From NCBI GenBank assembly GCA_022824205.1, contig JAJEAI010000160.1, positions 1 through 36,577 of the forward strand: a stretch of 36,577 nt of DNA, given 5' to 3'. The stretch comes from Candidatus Binatia bacterium. Its GTDB lineage: Bacteria > Desulfobacterota > Binatia > UBA9968 > JAJDTQ01. The translations under genes and the position numbers were made by a program. Positions within the stretch are counted from its first letter, which is position 1; the number at the start of each line of letters is the position of its first letter. Shown in pieces: positions 1 through 7,592 of this stretch. The notes below the pieces were generated by a model that worked only from the letters and a program-made list of their open reading frames with translations, was not told the origin of the DNA and did no database searches.

Positions 1-75
1 GCGCCGACCACTCCTCGGTCTGCTCCTGCCACAGCCCCCGCCCAGCCCGCCCCCTCAAATCCCCCTCCGATTCGC
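1..75. other. Window edge, no gene recognised
   Basis: Seventy-five bases of C-rich sequence beyond the stop of the truncated ATPase. I see no reading frame that continues the ATPase and no recognisable signal. Confidence 0.4.
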
Positions 76-639
76 TTAAAATTTGTGGGACAGCAGTGTG
101 ACGGGACCAGGCAGAGGCCACGCTCGGCCTGGATTCCGAATGAGTGGCAGCGCCAAGGGTCCTTCCCATGTCAGGTCGAAATTCTTCGAGCTTGCTCCCT
201 TGGGCTCGATGGCAAAGGCTGCGTCGGCGAACCTGTATTTCACGTACCGTGTCGACAGATGTGAACCCCTAACCCCCACGCTGGAACTCACTTGCAAGCT
301 GTCGCCGACAAACAGATCGGTCCTGCGGCGGCTCATGGGGTCGGTGACCCTTAGCGTCTCCGGGAGGTCCCAATCCAGAGTCCAGTCGATCTCCGCCGTT
401 TGGTCACCGCGGTGTACGATGGCTTCGTAGGTGCCAAGATTCACGAGTTGGTTCGGCCCGCCGAAGTCCAGGACCAGACCGCGATCGGTCGCGTCCTTGG
501 TTTGCTTCAACATCAGAAGAAACTGAAGCACGCTGCTCTTGCCCGAACTGTTCGTTCCGAACAGTCCGGTGACCTTTCCCAGCTTCAGATCGAGGCTGCG
601 CCACGCCTTGAAGTTATTCACCTTGAGATGTTTCAACAT
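76..639 (-). pseudogene. Truncated AAA/SMC-like ATPase, N-terminal fragment
   Basis: This 187-residue product starts with the RecF/SMC-like beta strand LKHLKVNNFKAW and has a clear Walker A loop, GTNSSGKSS, at residues 28-36, so it is the ATP-binding N-terminus of an overcoding-type AAA ATPase. Such proteins are normally 350-600 residues long and carry the ABC signature, Walker B and H-loop in the C-terminal half. None of these is present, because the frame stops at 76 after LLSHKF. I chose the ATG at 639 over the upstream ATG at 678 because the conserved fold begins immediately after it; a weak GAAGG lies upstream. The fragment is probably non-functional. A short accessory ATPase is possible but less likely. 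No nuclease or toxin partner is visible downstream, although the window ends 75 bases beyond the stop. Confidence 0.6.
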
Positions 640-808
640 TGCTCTGCGCCTTCTCGGGAGAGCCAACCAAAGGGTCAACCCGGGGACATGTCGGTGGTTC
701 TATTCGGCGGCGCGCAGTTCAACAGGATTCCGCGAACGCTGCACAACAGGTTGCACCGTGAATCTCTCAATATTGCAAGAAAGGTAAGCGTCCCCAAACT
801 GTTCCGCG

Positions 809-2095
809 TTACTCCGCACTGCCCTCCGCCTTCAACGAATCCAGCGCTTCCTCCACCAGCCTGCGCCTGAGGGCCTTTTCCTCCTCCGCCGGCAGGCTGG
901 CGTCTCCGGCCACGTGGACGATGCCGTGTCCCAGCACGACGCGGTTGGAGCCGACCATTTTGGCGATGGGCAGGGCGGAGGTCATCTGCACGACGGGGAC
1001 GCCGGCCTTCTCGAGTTCGGTGGTGATCGCAGCGCCGCTGCGAGTGCTGGTGCCTCACGTGGAGGTGAGGATGACGGCGTCGACCCCCTCGCGCTTGACC
1101 TTCTCGGCCATCTCGCGCCCAAGACGGCGGGTGTTGGACAGCGGGTTGGAGAGGCCCGAGGTGGAGAGGAACTCGCCGTGGACTTGGCCGACGACGCCTT
1201 CCTTTTCCAGTTGCCGCAGGGCGTCGAGGGGCACGAGGCGGTCGGGATCGGCCTGGACGAAGCGCGGGTCGTAGCCGCCGTGGGAGATCTCGTAGTCCTC
1301 GGCCGCCAGGTCGTCGGCGCCCGAGATGTCGTAGGCGCCCCAGCGGGTGGCGGCCATGCCCTCGATCTGGTCCGGGTTTCCCTTGGGCACGAGGCCGCCG
1401 TCGGTGATGAGCATGACCTTGGCGTTGGAGAGGTCGTCGACGCCCCTGGGCTTGGCCACGGGCTCGAACGCGGTGACGGGCATCTCGGTGTCGAACGGCT
1501 CTCCCTGGACCTTGGCCAGGACCATGTCCACGAGCCGCTCGGCCGAGGTCTTGTCGACGAACTGGTCCCGTATCAGGCCGCGAGTGAGGTAGCCCTCTTC
1601 GCCGGGCAGGCCGACGGGCTCGCCGGCCGCCAGCTTCCGCGCGAGGCCGGCCATGCGCTGGACCACCTGCTTCATGTTGCCGGCGTTCTTGCCGGAGTCG
1701 ACGATGTAGAGGGTCTCCCGGTAGAGGTCGACGCCGGGGTTCTCCTCGTGCATGGCGGTGATCGCCGGAATGCCGATCTCGGTTTGCACGGCGCTGCACA
1801 GGGCGCCGGCGGCCATGCCGTAGCGGCCCGCATCAAAGCAGGGCCCGGCCACGAACAGGTCGGCTTGGGCTTTCCGCACATGGTCCAGGACGGCGGCCAC
1901 CAGCTCCTCCTGGTGCTCCACCGCGTGGTTGTCGCCGCATACCAGGGTTTGGACGACGGTGGCGCCGTCGCCCAGGGTCTGCTCCAGGAGCCGTCCCGGA
2001 CCGACGGCGTTCTCCACCGCTCGAAGCGGGCTTCCCGCCTGCTCCTCGCCGCCGATACCTCCGAAGAACTGGTTCAGGTAGTGGACGATCCTCAT
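809..2095 (-). CDS. grdB-like: GrdB-like selenoprotein (glycine/sarcosine/betaine reductase component B family), in-frame UGA = Sec347
   Basis: The frame runs from the ATG at 2095 (GGAG nine bases upstream) to a TGA at 1055-1057. It then continues without interruption in the same frame to the stop at 809, giving 428 residues with Sec347. GrdB proteins are about 436 residues with Sec near position 350. The N-terminus (MRIVHYLNQFFGGIGGEE), the TLVCGDN and AGPCFDAGRYG segments and the post-UGA part (AGVPVVQMTSALPIAKMVGSNR, read on) are all GrdB-family sequence. In clostridia, protein B binds the amine substrate and its Sec attacks the alpha carbon. Here the residues after Sec read G-T-S-T-R-S, where GrdB as I recall it has G-T-C-T-R-C, so the nearby cysteines are replaced by serines. 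The upstream minus-strand neighbour is the GrdE-like subunit, 453 bases away across a repeat. No selA, selB or selC is in the window, and the substrate is unknown. An authentic stop that splits a dead gene is unlikely given the conservation beyond it. Confidence 0.88.
1027..1057 (-). promoter_or_regulatory. Candidate bacterial SECIS element with Sec UGA
   Basis: In the mRNA, the UGA (1057-1055) is followed by an 11-nt spacer and then a perfect 7-bp stem, TCGCAGC / GCTGCGA (1043-1037 and 1033-1027), closed by the loop GGC (1036-1034). The distance from UGA to loop is 18 nt, and the loop starts with G. This matches what is known of bacterial SECIS hairpins, which lie inside the coding region just after the UGA and carry a G at the start of the loop. 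The three-base loop is at the small end of what is accepted. Confidence 0.65.
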
Positions 2096-2548
2096 GGTCA
2101 GAGTCTCCTCTTCAAGTCTTCCTGTTCAAGTTTGTGAGCACGACCGCCCCGTTCAGCCCCGCCGCTGGGTCCCCGCATCCCGGGCTGTGTCGGCACTTTG
2201 TTCAAACACGAAATGGCAGCAACCCTCACTCCCACGGAACAGCCTTTGTCAAACCCTTGAGCGAGGAACCCTTCGAACTGTCATTCCCGCGAATGCGGGA
2301 ATCCAGGGGTGAGGGGTGTGGCGGCCTCATTGCTTGGCCCCACCCCGCCTGGATTCCCGCTTCCGCGGGAATGACTCGCTGCGGGTTAGCGGGATTCCGT
2401 AACTGCCGGAGATCATTGAATAAGAACTTATTCTCATATCGATGACGGTTCGGGGCGTTGGCGGCAACCCCCATCCGAGTGGAGTTTTGACACAACTTGG
2501 GCAGCGGGGAATGACGATTCCGCGGGAGTCATCCGAGTGGCAAACATT
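2096..2548. other. Gene-free spacer between grdB-like and grdE-like genes, filled by a modular repeat
   Basis: This 453-base gap holds one composite copy of the palindromic repeat family. It has a hairpin pair at 2280-2376, a conserved AT-richer block at about 2384-2450 (shared with 12896-12957 and 30228-30290), and terminal-inverted-repeat-like ends near 2246 (TTGTCAAACCC) and 2485-2497 (GAGTTTTGACACA). The block contains a near palindrome, GAATAAG-AA-CTTATTC, at 2418-2433. No gene is visible. The repeat separates two genes that presumably once formed one operon. Confidence 0.6.
2280..2376. repeat. Palindromic repeat pair (REP/dRS3-like), copy 1
   Basis: The left arm (TCATTCCCGCG...GCGGGAATCCAGG) and the right arm (CCTGGATTCCCGC...GCGGGAATGAC) are inverted relative to each other and flank about 40 bases of variable sequence. 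Each arm is itself a hairpin. Confidence 0.85.
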
Positions 2549-3829
2549 TCAGTAAACCACCGCCCGCAGCCGCGACGCGCCTTGCTGGTTGGTGATGCCC
2601 GCCACGTTCATGGCGTTGAGCTCACGGACGCCGGCCAGAAGCTCGCCGATGGCCGGGGTCGCCGCGATGATGCGGCCGGCCGGCGGCACCTGCCAGCGGG
2701 TGTCGTTGCCGCCGCCGTAGACGATGGCGTTCACTTCGGGGAAGTTGAACAGCAGGGCGGACTCCACCCTGCGGTCGCGTGACACGTCGGACACCATGAC
2801 CGACGTGCGGACGCCGGCGGACTCCAGGAGCCGCGCGGTTTCCGCCAGGTCGGCATGGGGCACACCGCCGCCGTACTTCGTGAGCACCGCGGCGTCGGCG
2901 TTGAGCGCCCACCGCACCAGGGAGGCGGCCGTGCGGCAGTTGCGGTCGCGGTCGGTATTGTCCGACCCGGCGATGCTCGCCACGGCGCCGACGAAGTTCA
3001 ACTCGCCGGCGTGGTGCCGCCGGTACAATTCCATGATGATGGGATGGTTCTGGTAGCCGTAGGTCTCGGCGCCGCCCATGGAAGTGTAGTAGGAGGTCAC
3101 CAGCGCGCCGTCGAGCCACTCGTCCGGGTGCAGCAAGACCGGCAGCATGCCGGTGGTGTTGAGCCCGTAAAGCACCGGCTCGTCCAACTCCGCCGCCCGC
3201 TGGCGCGAGAAGATCTGTCCGACGTATGCGACCCGGGGAAGGCCGGGGCGCTCCGGCGGCCCCGGGTTTATGGGCTCGAACGTGAGGCTGTCCGCGGGCG
3301 CGTGCGAGAGCGCGGCCCGGGCCAGGTAAACGGCGGCCCGGAGCGCGGCTACGCGCTTCGCCCGCTTGGCCGCGTGGGCTTCCGTCCCCGCCTTCACCCG
3401 GGGAATGGCGATCAGGTGATGCAGACCAGAGTACCAGGAACCCTCCGCGGCCGGCCCGTTCATCTGGATCACCCGCCCGACGGCGCCGCGCGAGCCGCCG
3501 GCGGCGTGCTCGTCCAGCACCGTCACGGCCATGCCGGACAGCACGTGGGTGGTGCCCATGCCGGCCGTCGTTGGAGGTCCGAGTATCCCGGGGAAGTCGG
3601 AGCTGCCGCCGTCAGCCTTGGCCCTGGGCTCGACGATGTCGAACACGGGCCCGGCCCGGCAGTCCTCGCCCGGCGCCGCCAAGTCGAAGGTGGCGTCGCT
3701 CAGCGCCTCGTCTTCGAGCAGCACCCGGCGAAGCCCGTCGGCGTCGATTTCGAGTGTGGTTCCGTCCAGTCGCGTGTGCGAGCCGAATCGCAGTGCCCGC
3801 ACCGGATGGTACGCCAGGGTCAGGTTCAC
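2549..3829 (-). CDS. grdE-like: GrdE-like glycine/sarcosine/betaine reductase component B alpha/beta homologue, pyruvoyl site absent
   Basis: This 426-residue protein has the length of GrdE (428). Family blocks in order include AYHPVRALRFG, FDIVEPRAK, FPGILGPPTTAG..THVLSGMAV, MNGPAAEGSWYSGLHHL, DGALVTSYYTS, HPIIMELYRRHHAGELNFVGAV and YGGGNDTRW. Canonical GrdE is a proprotein cut between Asn241 and Cys242 to give a pyruvoyl-bearing subunit. Aligned from memory, that SGNCVSS segment corresponds to T-S-Y-Y-T-S here, so Asn-Cys becomes Tyr247-Tyr248 and self-cleavage is not expected. I chose the GTG at 3829 because GGAGG lies seven bases upstream and the family sequence starts at once; the ATG at 3862 is an alternative. 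The gene lies between a DUF255/thioredoxin-fold gene and the GrdB-like selenoprotein on the same strand. The family assignment is strong. Substrate and chemistry are unknown. Confidence 0.85.
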   Translation of the reverse strand: MNLTLAYHPVRALRFGSHTRLDGTTLEIDADGLRRVLLEDEALSDATFDLAAPGEDCRAGPVFDIVEPRAKADGGSSDFPGILGPPTTAGMGTTHVLSGMAVTVLDEHAAGGSRGAVGRVIQMNGPAAEGSWYSGLHHLIAIPRVKAGTEAHAAKRAKRVAALRAAVYLARAALSHAPADSLTFEPINPGPPERPGLPRVAYVGQIFSRQRAAELDEPVLYGLNTTGMLPVLLHPDEWLDGALVTSYYTSMGGAETYGYQNHPIIMELYRRHHAGELNFVGAVASIAGSDNTDRDRNCRTAASLVRWALNADAAVLTKYGGGVPHADLAETARLLESAGVRTSVMVSDVSRDRRVESALLFNFPEVNAIVYGGGNDTRWQVPPAGRIIAATPAIGELLAGVRELNAMNVAGITNQQGASRLRAVVY

Positions 3830-3907
3830 GCGGTGACCTCCATCCTTCGAAGTCGGGCACATGATTTCACATTCACGAGGCGATGGCAAAGCGCCCTCCC
3901 CTCGAAC

Positions 3908-4070
3908 CGTCATCTCGGGGAAGCGAGAATCCAGGGGGGTGCGGCGGGGAATACGTCCGTTTGGCCCCTCTCCACCCCTGGATTCCCGCTTCCGCGGGAA
4001 TGACGGTTCGAGGGGTCTCTGCCTCATGAGTTCTGACACATCTCGGAAGCGGGAATCCAGGGGGTGGGCA
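3908..4070. repeat. Palindromic repeat copy 2, degenerate, plus an extra half arm
   Basis: A decayed left arm (CATCTCGGGGAAGCGAGAATC) is followed by an intact right arm (CTGGATTCCCGC..GCGGGAATGAC, 3978-4006). A further decayed left-type arm (CTCGGAAGCGGGAATCCAGG) lies at 4042-4061. The repeat fills the 253-base gap between the GrdE-like and DUF255 genes. Confidence 0.75.
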
Positions 4071-4082
4071 GAGGGTGGATCA

Positions 4083-5756
4083 TCACGGGCCGGCGCGCGC
4101 GATGTATTCGCACACGGCGGTGCCGTATTCCGCCGTGTGCACGCCGTAGTCGGTGAAGTCTCCGACGAAGCACTCGAGCGCCCACAGGGCGGCGTCACGG
4201 TGCTCCGTCCTGCCGGTCACGTCGAACATCTCGAGGAAGAAGCGCGCCGCCGCGCCGTTCCCGGTGATGAGGGTAAGGGGATAATGGAGGTAGGCCGGGC
4301 CTTTCTCCGCGATGTCGAAATAACCTCCGGCGGGGTTTCGCAGCGGGCCGCGGATGAAGTCCGCGAGCGCCTCGGCACGCCGCCCGAACAGCGGCTCGTG
4401 CGCCGTCCGGAATCCCTCGATCAACGCGCGTCCCGTCCACACCTGGTCGGCCAGCAGTCCCCGCAGCCGCGCGGCGTCGTCGAAATAGTGTGCCATGCCG
4501 CGGGAGTCGTCCCAGGAACGCTCCAGCAACAGGCGCAACGTCGCCAGCGCGTGCGCGGCGCGGTCCTCGCGCTCCAGTGTGCGGGCGGCTCGCAGGCAGG
4601 CGCGGACGGCACGGGCGTTGGCGTCGGCGTACATCCAGGGATCGGTGATGGAGAACATGCCCCGGTTCCGGTGCATCAGCGAGCCCGGGGGATTGTCCCG
4701 GCCCGGGGTGACGCGGATGTAGTCGCGGCAGCCGTGGAAGAAGGGCAGAGACGGATCGCGGAAGCCTTGTGTGAGGTAGTTCAGCAACTCCTCGGCCAGC
4801 TCGCGGAAGAAGGATTCCCGAGTCAGCTCGAACACGTGCAGGGCGTTGTCCAGCAAGCCGGCGTGGTCGGACAGCAGTTTCTCGTGATGCGGCTCGCTCC
4901 AGTCCCGTTTCGACGAATAGCGGAAGAATCCGCCCTCGGGATCGTGGGTCTTGCTCTGGTGCATGTTGTAGAGGGTGAGGCGCACGTGGTTGAGGAAGCG
5001 CACGTCGCCCGTGACTTGGTAACGCAGGAGCAGGAACTCGTTGACTTCGCAGTGGGGGAACTTGCGTTCGGTCTCGTAGCCGCCGTGCACGGGATCGGCG
5101 AGGCGCCAGACGGTCTCGGTGATCCTGTCCAGCGTGCCCGGGCCGGGGGACGGGTCTTCGGGCGAAGCATGATGCGTTGCCGGCGCCGGTGAATCGGCCG
5201 CGGGAGCCGCATGGGGTGCTGAAGTCGCATCCGGTGTGGAAGCCGAACCCGGTGCCGAATCCGCGTCCGGCGCGGCGTTGGCCGGCCCATCGCCCTCCGG
5301 CTCGACCGCTTCCGGCGTCGATGGATCAGCCCCCGCCGGAACCGCCGTGGCGCCATGCGTTCCCGAATCGGTCCCGCGCTCCTGGTACCCCACGTGAATC
5401 CGCACCAGCACGTCGGCAAAGTCCGTGGCCGGCAGGTAGTTGATCCCCGCCAGGTAGTCGCCCTCGGCGCTCATGAACACGATGGTGGGCCAGCCGTTCC
5501 GGTTGTAGCGTACGTCGACGTCCGGCCGCTGGGCGTCCTCCACCCGCACCGGTACGAAGTAGGCGTTGAGCAGGGCGATGACCTCCGTGTGCGACAACGT
5601 GGTCTCGTCCATGCGCTGGCAAACGCCGCACCAGAACGCACCGAGGAAGAGCATCACGGGTTTGCCCTCGTCGCGGGCGCGTTCGAAGGCGGCGGGTCCC
5701 CAGTCATGCCAATGGATGCGGTGCGCGTCGTTGGGGTTGGGAGAGAAGCGAAACAT
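4083..5756 (-). CDS. DUF255 / YyaL-SSP411-family protein with thioredoxin-fold domain
   Basis: This 557-residue protein has a thioredoxin-like N-terminus (residues 1-125) with a redox motif W-C-G-V-C (Cys43, Cys46). An Ala/Pro/Asp-rich low-complexity linker follows (about 130-205), then an alpha/alpha-toroid domain with the family blocks GGFFRYSSKRDW and HHEKLLSDHAGLLDNA. The YyaL/spermatogenesis-associated-protein-20 family is usually near 680 residues and has CHWCHVM at this place. Here the protein is shorter and has a more thioredoxin-like CxxC. The family has no settled biochemical role; a thiol-disulfide function for the N-domain is inference. The start at 5756 fits the fold, with an AGGA about ten bases upstream. 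It is transcribed toward the GrdE-like and GrdB-like genes, so it could serve them as a thiol reductant, as thioredoxin does for glycine reductase. Confidence 0.8.
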   Translation of the reverse strand: MFRFSPNPNDAHRIHWHDWGPAAFERARDEGKPVMLFLGAFWCGVCQRMDETTLSHTEVIALLNAYFVPVRVEDAQRPDVDVRYNRNGWPTIVFMSAEGDYLAGINYLPATDFADVLVRIHVGYQERGTDSGTHGATAVPAGADPSTPEAVEPEGDGPANAAPDADSAPGSASTPDATSAPHAAPAADSPAPATHHASPEDPSPGPGTLDRITETVWRLADPVHGGYETERKFPHCEVNEFLLLRYQVTGDVRFLNHVRLTLYNMHQSKTHDPEGGFFRYSSKRDWSEPHHEKLLSDHAGLLDNALHVFELTRESFFRELAEELLNYLTQGFRDPSLPFFHGCRDYIRVTPGRDNPPGSLMHRNRGMFSITDPWMYADANARAVRACLRAARTLEREDRAAHALATLRLLLERSWDDSRGMAHYFDDAARLRGLLADQVWTGRALIEGFRTAHEPLFGRRAEALADFIRGPLRNPAGGYFDIAEKGPAYLHYPLTLITGNGAAARFFLEMFDVTGRTEHRDAALWALECFVGDFTDYGVHTAEYGTAVCEYIARAGP

Positions 5757-5985
5757 GGCGGCGGTGTCCTGGAACCCGAGTCGTTCACAATATGCGCAGG
5801 AATACCCGCCGCCGGCAAGACGGGAGGGCGTGCGCGTTGCGTCATCGGCTCACGTTGACGAAGGAGCGCGCGCCACGGGGTTGCCGAGGGTTCGCCGGTT
5901 CTCCGTCCGCCCGGTTCGGCGGCCTTGTAGCGGCGGGCGGGCGTCTATAGTAGACAGGAACTCGCATCACCACCGGAGGTTGTCC
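5757..5985. promoter_or_regulatory. Divergent intergenic region with a weak promoter candidate
   Basis: This is the 229-base region between the divergent DUF255 and hydrolase genes. A TATAGT at 5946-5951 resembles a -10 box and lies 24 bases before the hydrolase RBS (GGAGG, 5976-5980). The only -35-like hexamer at usable distance is TTGTAG at 5925-5930 (15-bp spacer), which is poor. I see no clear operator. Confidence 0.3.
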
Positions 5986-7356
5986 ATGTCCGCATCATCC
6001 ATCGACCTGCCCGCGGCCGTGTCCCGGGAACAGGCCATCCGCGACTCCGAAACCGTCCTCGGCAGACCTGACATCCCCGTCCGCGTCGAGGAGGACATCA
6101 TCCGTTTCGAGGCGCTGGGGCTGGAATGGGACATCGGCATGGCCGTGTACCAGCCCGAGGACGAGGGCCGGATTCCCGCCGGCGCCGACGGCCGCAACGT
6201 GGGAATCTTCCTGCTTCACGGAGGGTCGGGCGACTACAAGACCATGGACCGGGTGGCCAGGCTCGCGGCCGGCAAGTTCGGCTTCAAGGTCCTCAGCGGC
6301 ACGTTTCCCGGGCGGTTCTACTTCCCGGACCCGAGCCGCGACTGGCCGGGCGACACGATCCACGCGGACGGCAGCGTGCGCACGCCCATCTGGAAGCAGG
6401 GCGAGCCCATCGGGCGCGACGAGTACGAGGTGGCCCGCGACGTCTCCATGCGGCCGCGTTACGGTACCCGCACCGTGGCCAGGGCCAAGCCCGGCACCAA
6501 CTTCTATTACCGCATGGCGGCGTGGCCCGTGGCCTTCGAGGAAGGCATGAAGGAGGCCATGCGCCGGCACCTGCCCGAGGGCACGTTCTCCATCTACGGC
6601 GAGGGCCATTCCACCGGCGGACCCTTCGTTTCCATGCTGTCCCAGCGGGTGCCCAACTTCGCCGGCGTGGTGGCCACCGAGCACACGCCCTTCGGCCACG
6701 TGGGCGCCATGCGCGACAACTGGAGCGGCTCGCTGGGCAAGGTGTCCGGCTTCGAGCGCGTGAGCACCGACGACGCCGTGCGCAGCGACCCCTTCAACGA
6801 GCTGTACATCCGCACCTGGCGCGACCTCGCGCGCTACGCCGGGCCCGAGGCCCTGGGGCAGCAGGGGCCGGCGGCGTTGATGCAACTGCCGCTGCTGATG
6901 GAGGATATCCTCAACACTTGGGACCGGGCCAAGGCGCGGCCCCAGTTCAAGGCCGAGTACGTCATCACCCACGACATCGCCGGGTCATTGACCGAGGCCG
7001 CCAAGGTCAGCGCCAGGCGCCTGGCCATGAACGCCGACGAGACCGAGGCGCTGGTGGCCCGCTACCGCGGCTACCCGCGGGAGCTGTCGGACGCGGAGGC
7101 GCCGCCGCTGCCGCCGTTCCTGTTCGCCATCACCAAGGACAGCCGCGACCACAGCCCGGAGGTCTACAAGGAGGTGATCCTGCCCGCCTTCGCGGCCATG
7201 CGGCCCGCTCCCAGGACCCACCTGACGCACTTCGGCGCCGGCGTGCACAGTTTCTGGAAGGCCGAGGACGGGCTGCCGCAGGGGATCGCGCCGGCCGCCA
7301 TCAAGCTGTGGCACGACGCCATCACGGGCGGTTACTTTGTCCACGCCTGGTGCTAG
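5986..7356 (+). CDS. Alpha/beta hydrolase-fold protein of unknown substrate
   Basis: This 456-residue protein has an oxyanion-type HGGSGD segment at about residue 82 and a nucleophile elbow G-H-S-T-G with Ser209. A likely catalytic His421 lies in GVHSFWKAE, which is the order of an alpha/beta hydrolase. It is longer than typical esterases (250-320 residues), with a large insert between the oxyanion segment and the elbow. There is no signal peptide, so it is probably cytoplasmic. I chose the ATG at 5986 because GGAGG lies five to six bases upstream. I cannot name the family; an esterase, lactonase or C-C hydrolase is possible. The TAG stop lies within CTAG, which is the first four bases of a MITE copy (7353-7561), so the gene end and the mobile-element end coincide. 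Confidence 0.72.
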   Translation: MSASSIDLPAAVSREQAIRDSETVLGRPDIPVRVEEDIIRFEALGLEWDIGMAVYQPEDEGRIPAGADGRNVGIFLLHGGSGDYKTMDRVARLAAGKFGFKVLSGTFPGRFYFPDPSRDWPGDTIHADGSVRTPIWKQGEPIGRDEYEVARDVSMRPRYGTRTVARAKPGTNFYYRMAAWPVAFEEGMKEAMRRHLPEGTFSIYGEGHSTGGPFVSMLSQRVPNFAGVVATEHTPFGHVGAMRDNWSGSLGKVSGFERVSTDDAVRSDPFNELYIRTWRDLARYAGPEALGQQGPAALMQLPLLMEDILNTWDRAKARPQFKAEYVITHDIAGSLTEAAKVSARRLAMNADETEALVARYRGYPRELSDAEAPPLPPFLFAITKDSRDHSPEVYKEVILPAFAAMRPAPRTHLTHFGAGVHSFWKAEDGLPQGIAPAAIKLWHDAITGGYFVHAWC

Positions 7357-7561
7357 TGTCGTGTCCGGTTGATTCGCGGCATGGTCCGCGGAGGATTTCT
7401 CGTTGTCGCCAAGGCGCGATGACTGTAGGGGCGACCCGCGGTCGCCCCAGTGGCGGGTATCACGCGAGGAAGACCCCGGGTCAAGCCCGGTGTGACGTAA
7501 CGCAGCCGACGGCGAAACCGACACCCGGATAGCGCTACGAATCAATCAGACCCCACGCCAG
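7353..7561 (-). mobile_element. 210-bp MITE with CTAG ends, diverged copy
   Basis: This is an inverted, diverged copy of the element at 14195-14404. It starts CTAGTGTCGTGTCCGGTT and ends with a decayed CCACGCCAG. Internally it shares the GCGGAGGATTT, GGCGCGATGACTG, GGGGCGACCCGCGGTCGCCCC (as two half-sites), CACGCGAGGAAGA and GGGTCAAGCCCGG segments. It carries no reading frame. CTAG/TA ends suggest mobilisation by an IS630/Tc1-mariner-type transposase, which is not in the window. Confidence 0.75.
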
Positions 7562-7592
7562 GAGCGGAACACCACACCAGCGAGGTCACACG

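Noticed and set aside
640..808. tRNA or small RNA in the gap before the ATPase fragment
   Set aside because: No cloverleaf, T-loop or CCA-like end is visible in these 169 bases.
914..2137. Long plus-strand frame opposite the grdB-like gene (407 codons)
   Set aside because: High-GC antisense shadow. It has repetitive Gly/Val/Asp composition, no family resemblance, and the opposite strand encodes conserved GrdB sequence.
2280..2376. CRISPR array formed by the repeated ATTCCCGC units
   Set aside because: The units are inverted pairs scattered among genes rather than regularly spaced direct repeats, and no cas gene is present.
2418..2433. Fur or other metal-regulator box at GAATAAG-AA-CTTATTC
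   Set aside because: It fits the Fur consensus poorly and lies inside a repeat module found at other, unrelated sites.
2549..2551. A second selenocysteine codon at the TGA ending the grdE-like gene
   Set aside because: The protein already has full family length, the codons beyond the TGA run into repeat DNA, and I see no comparable hairpin.
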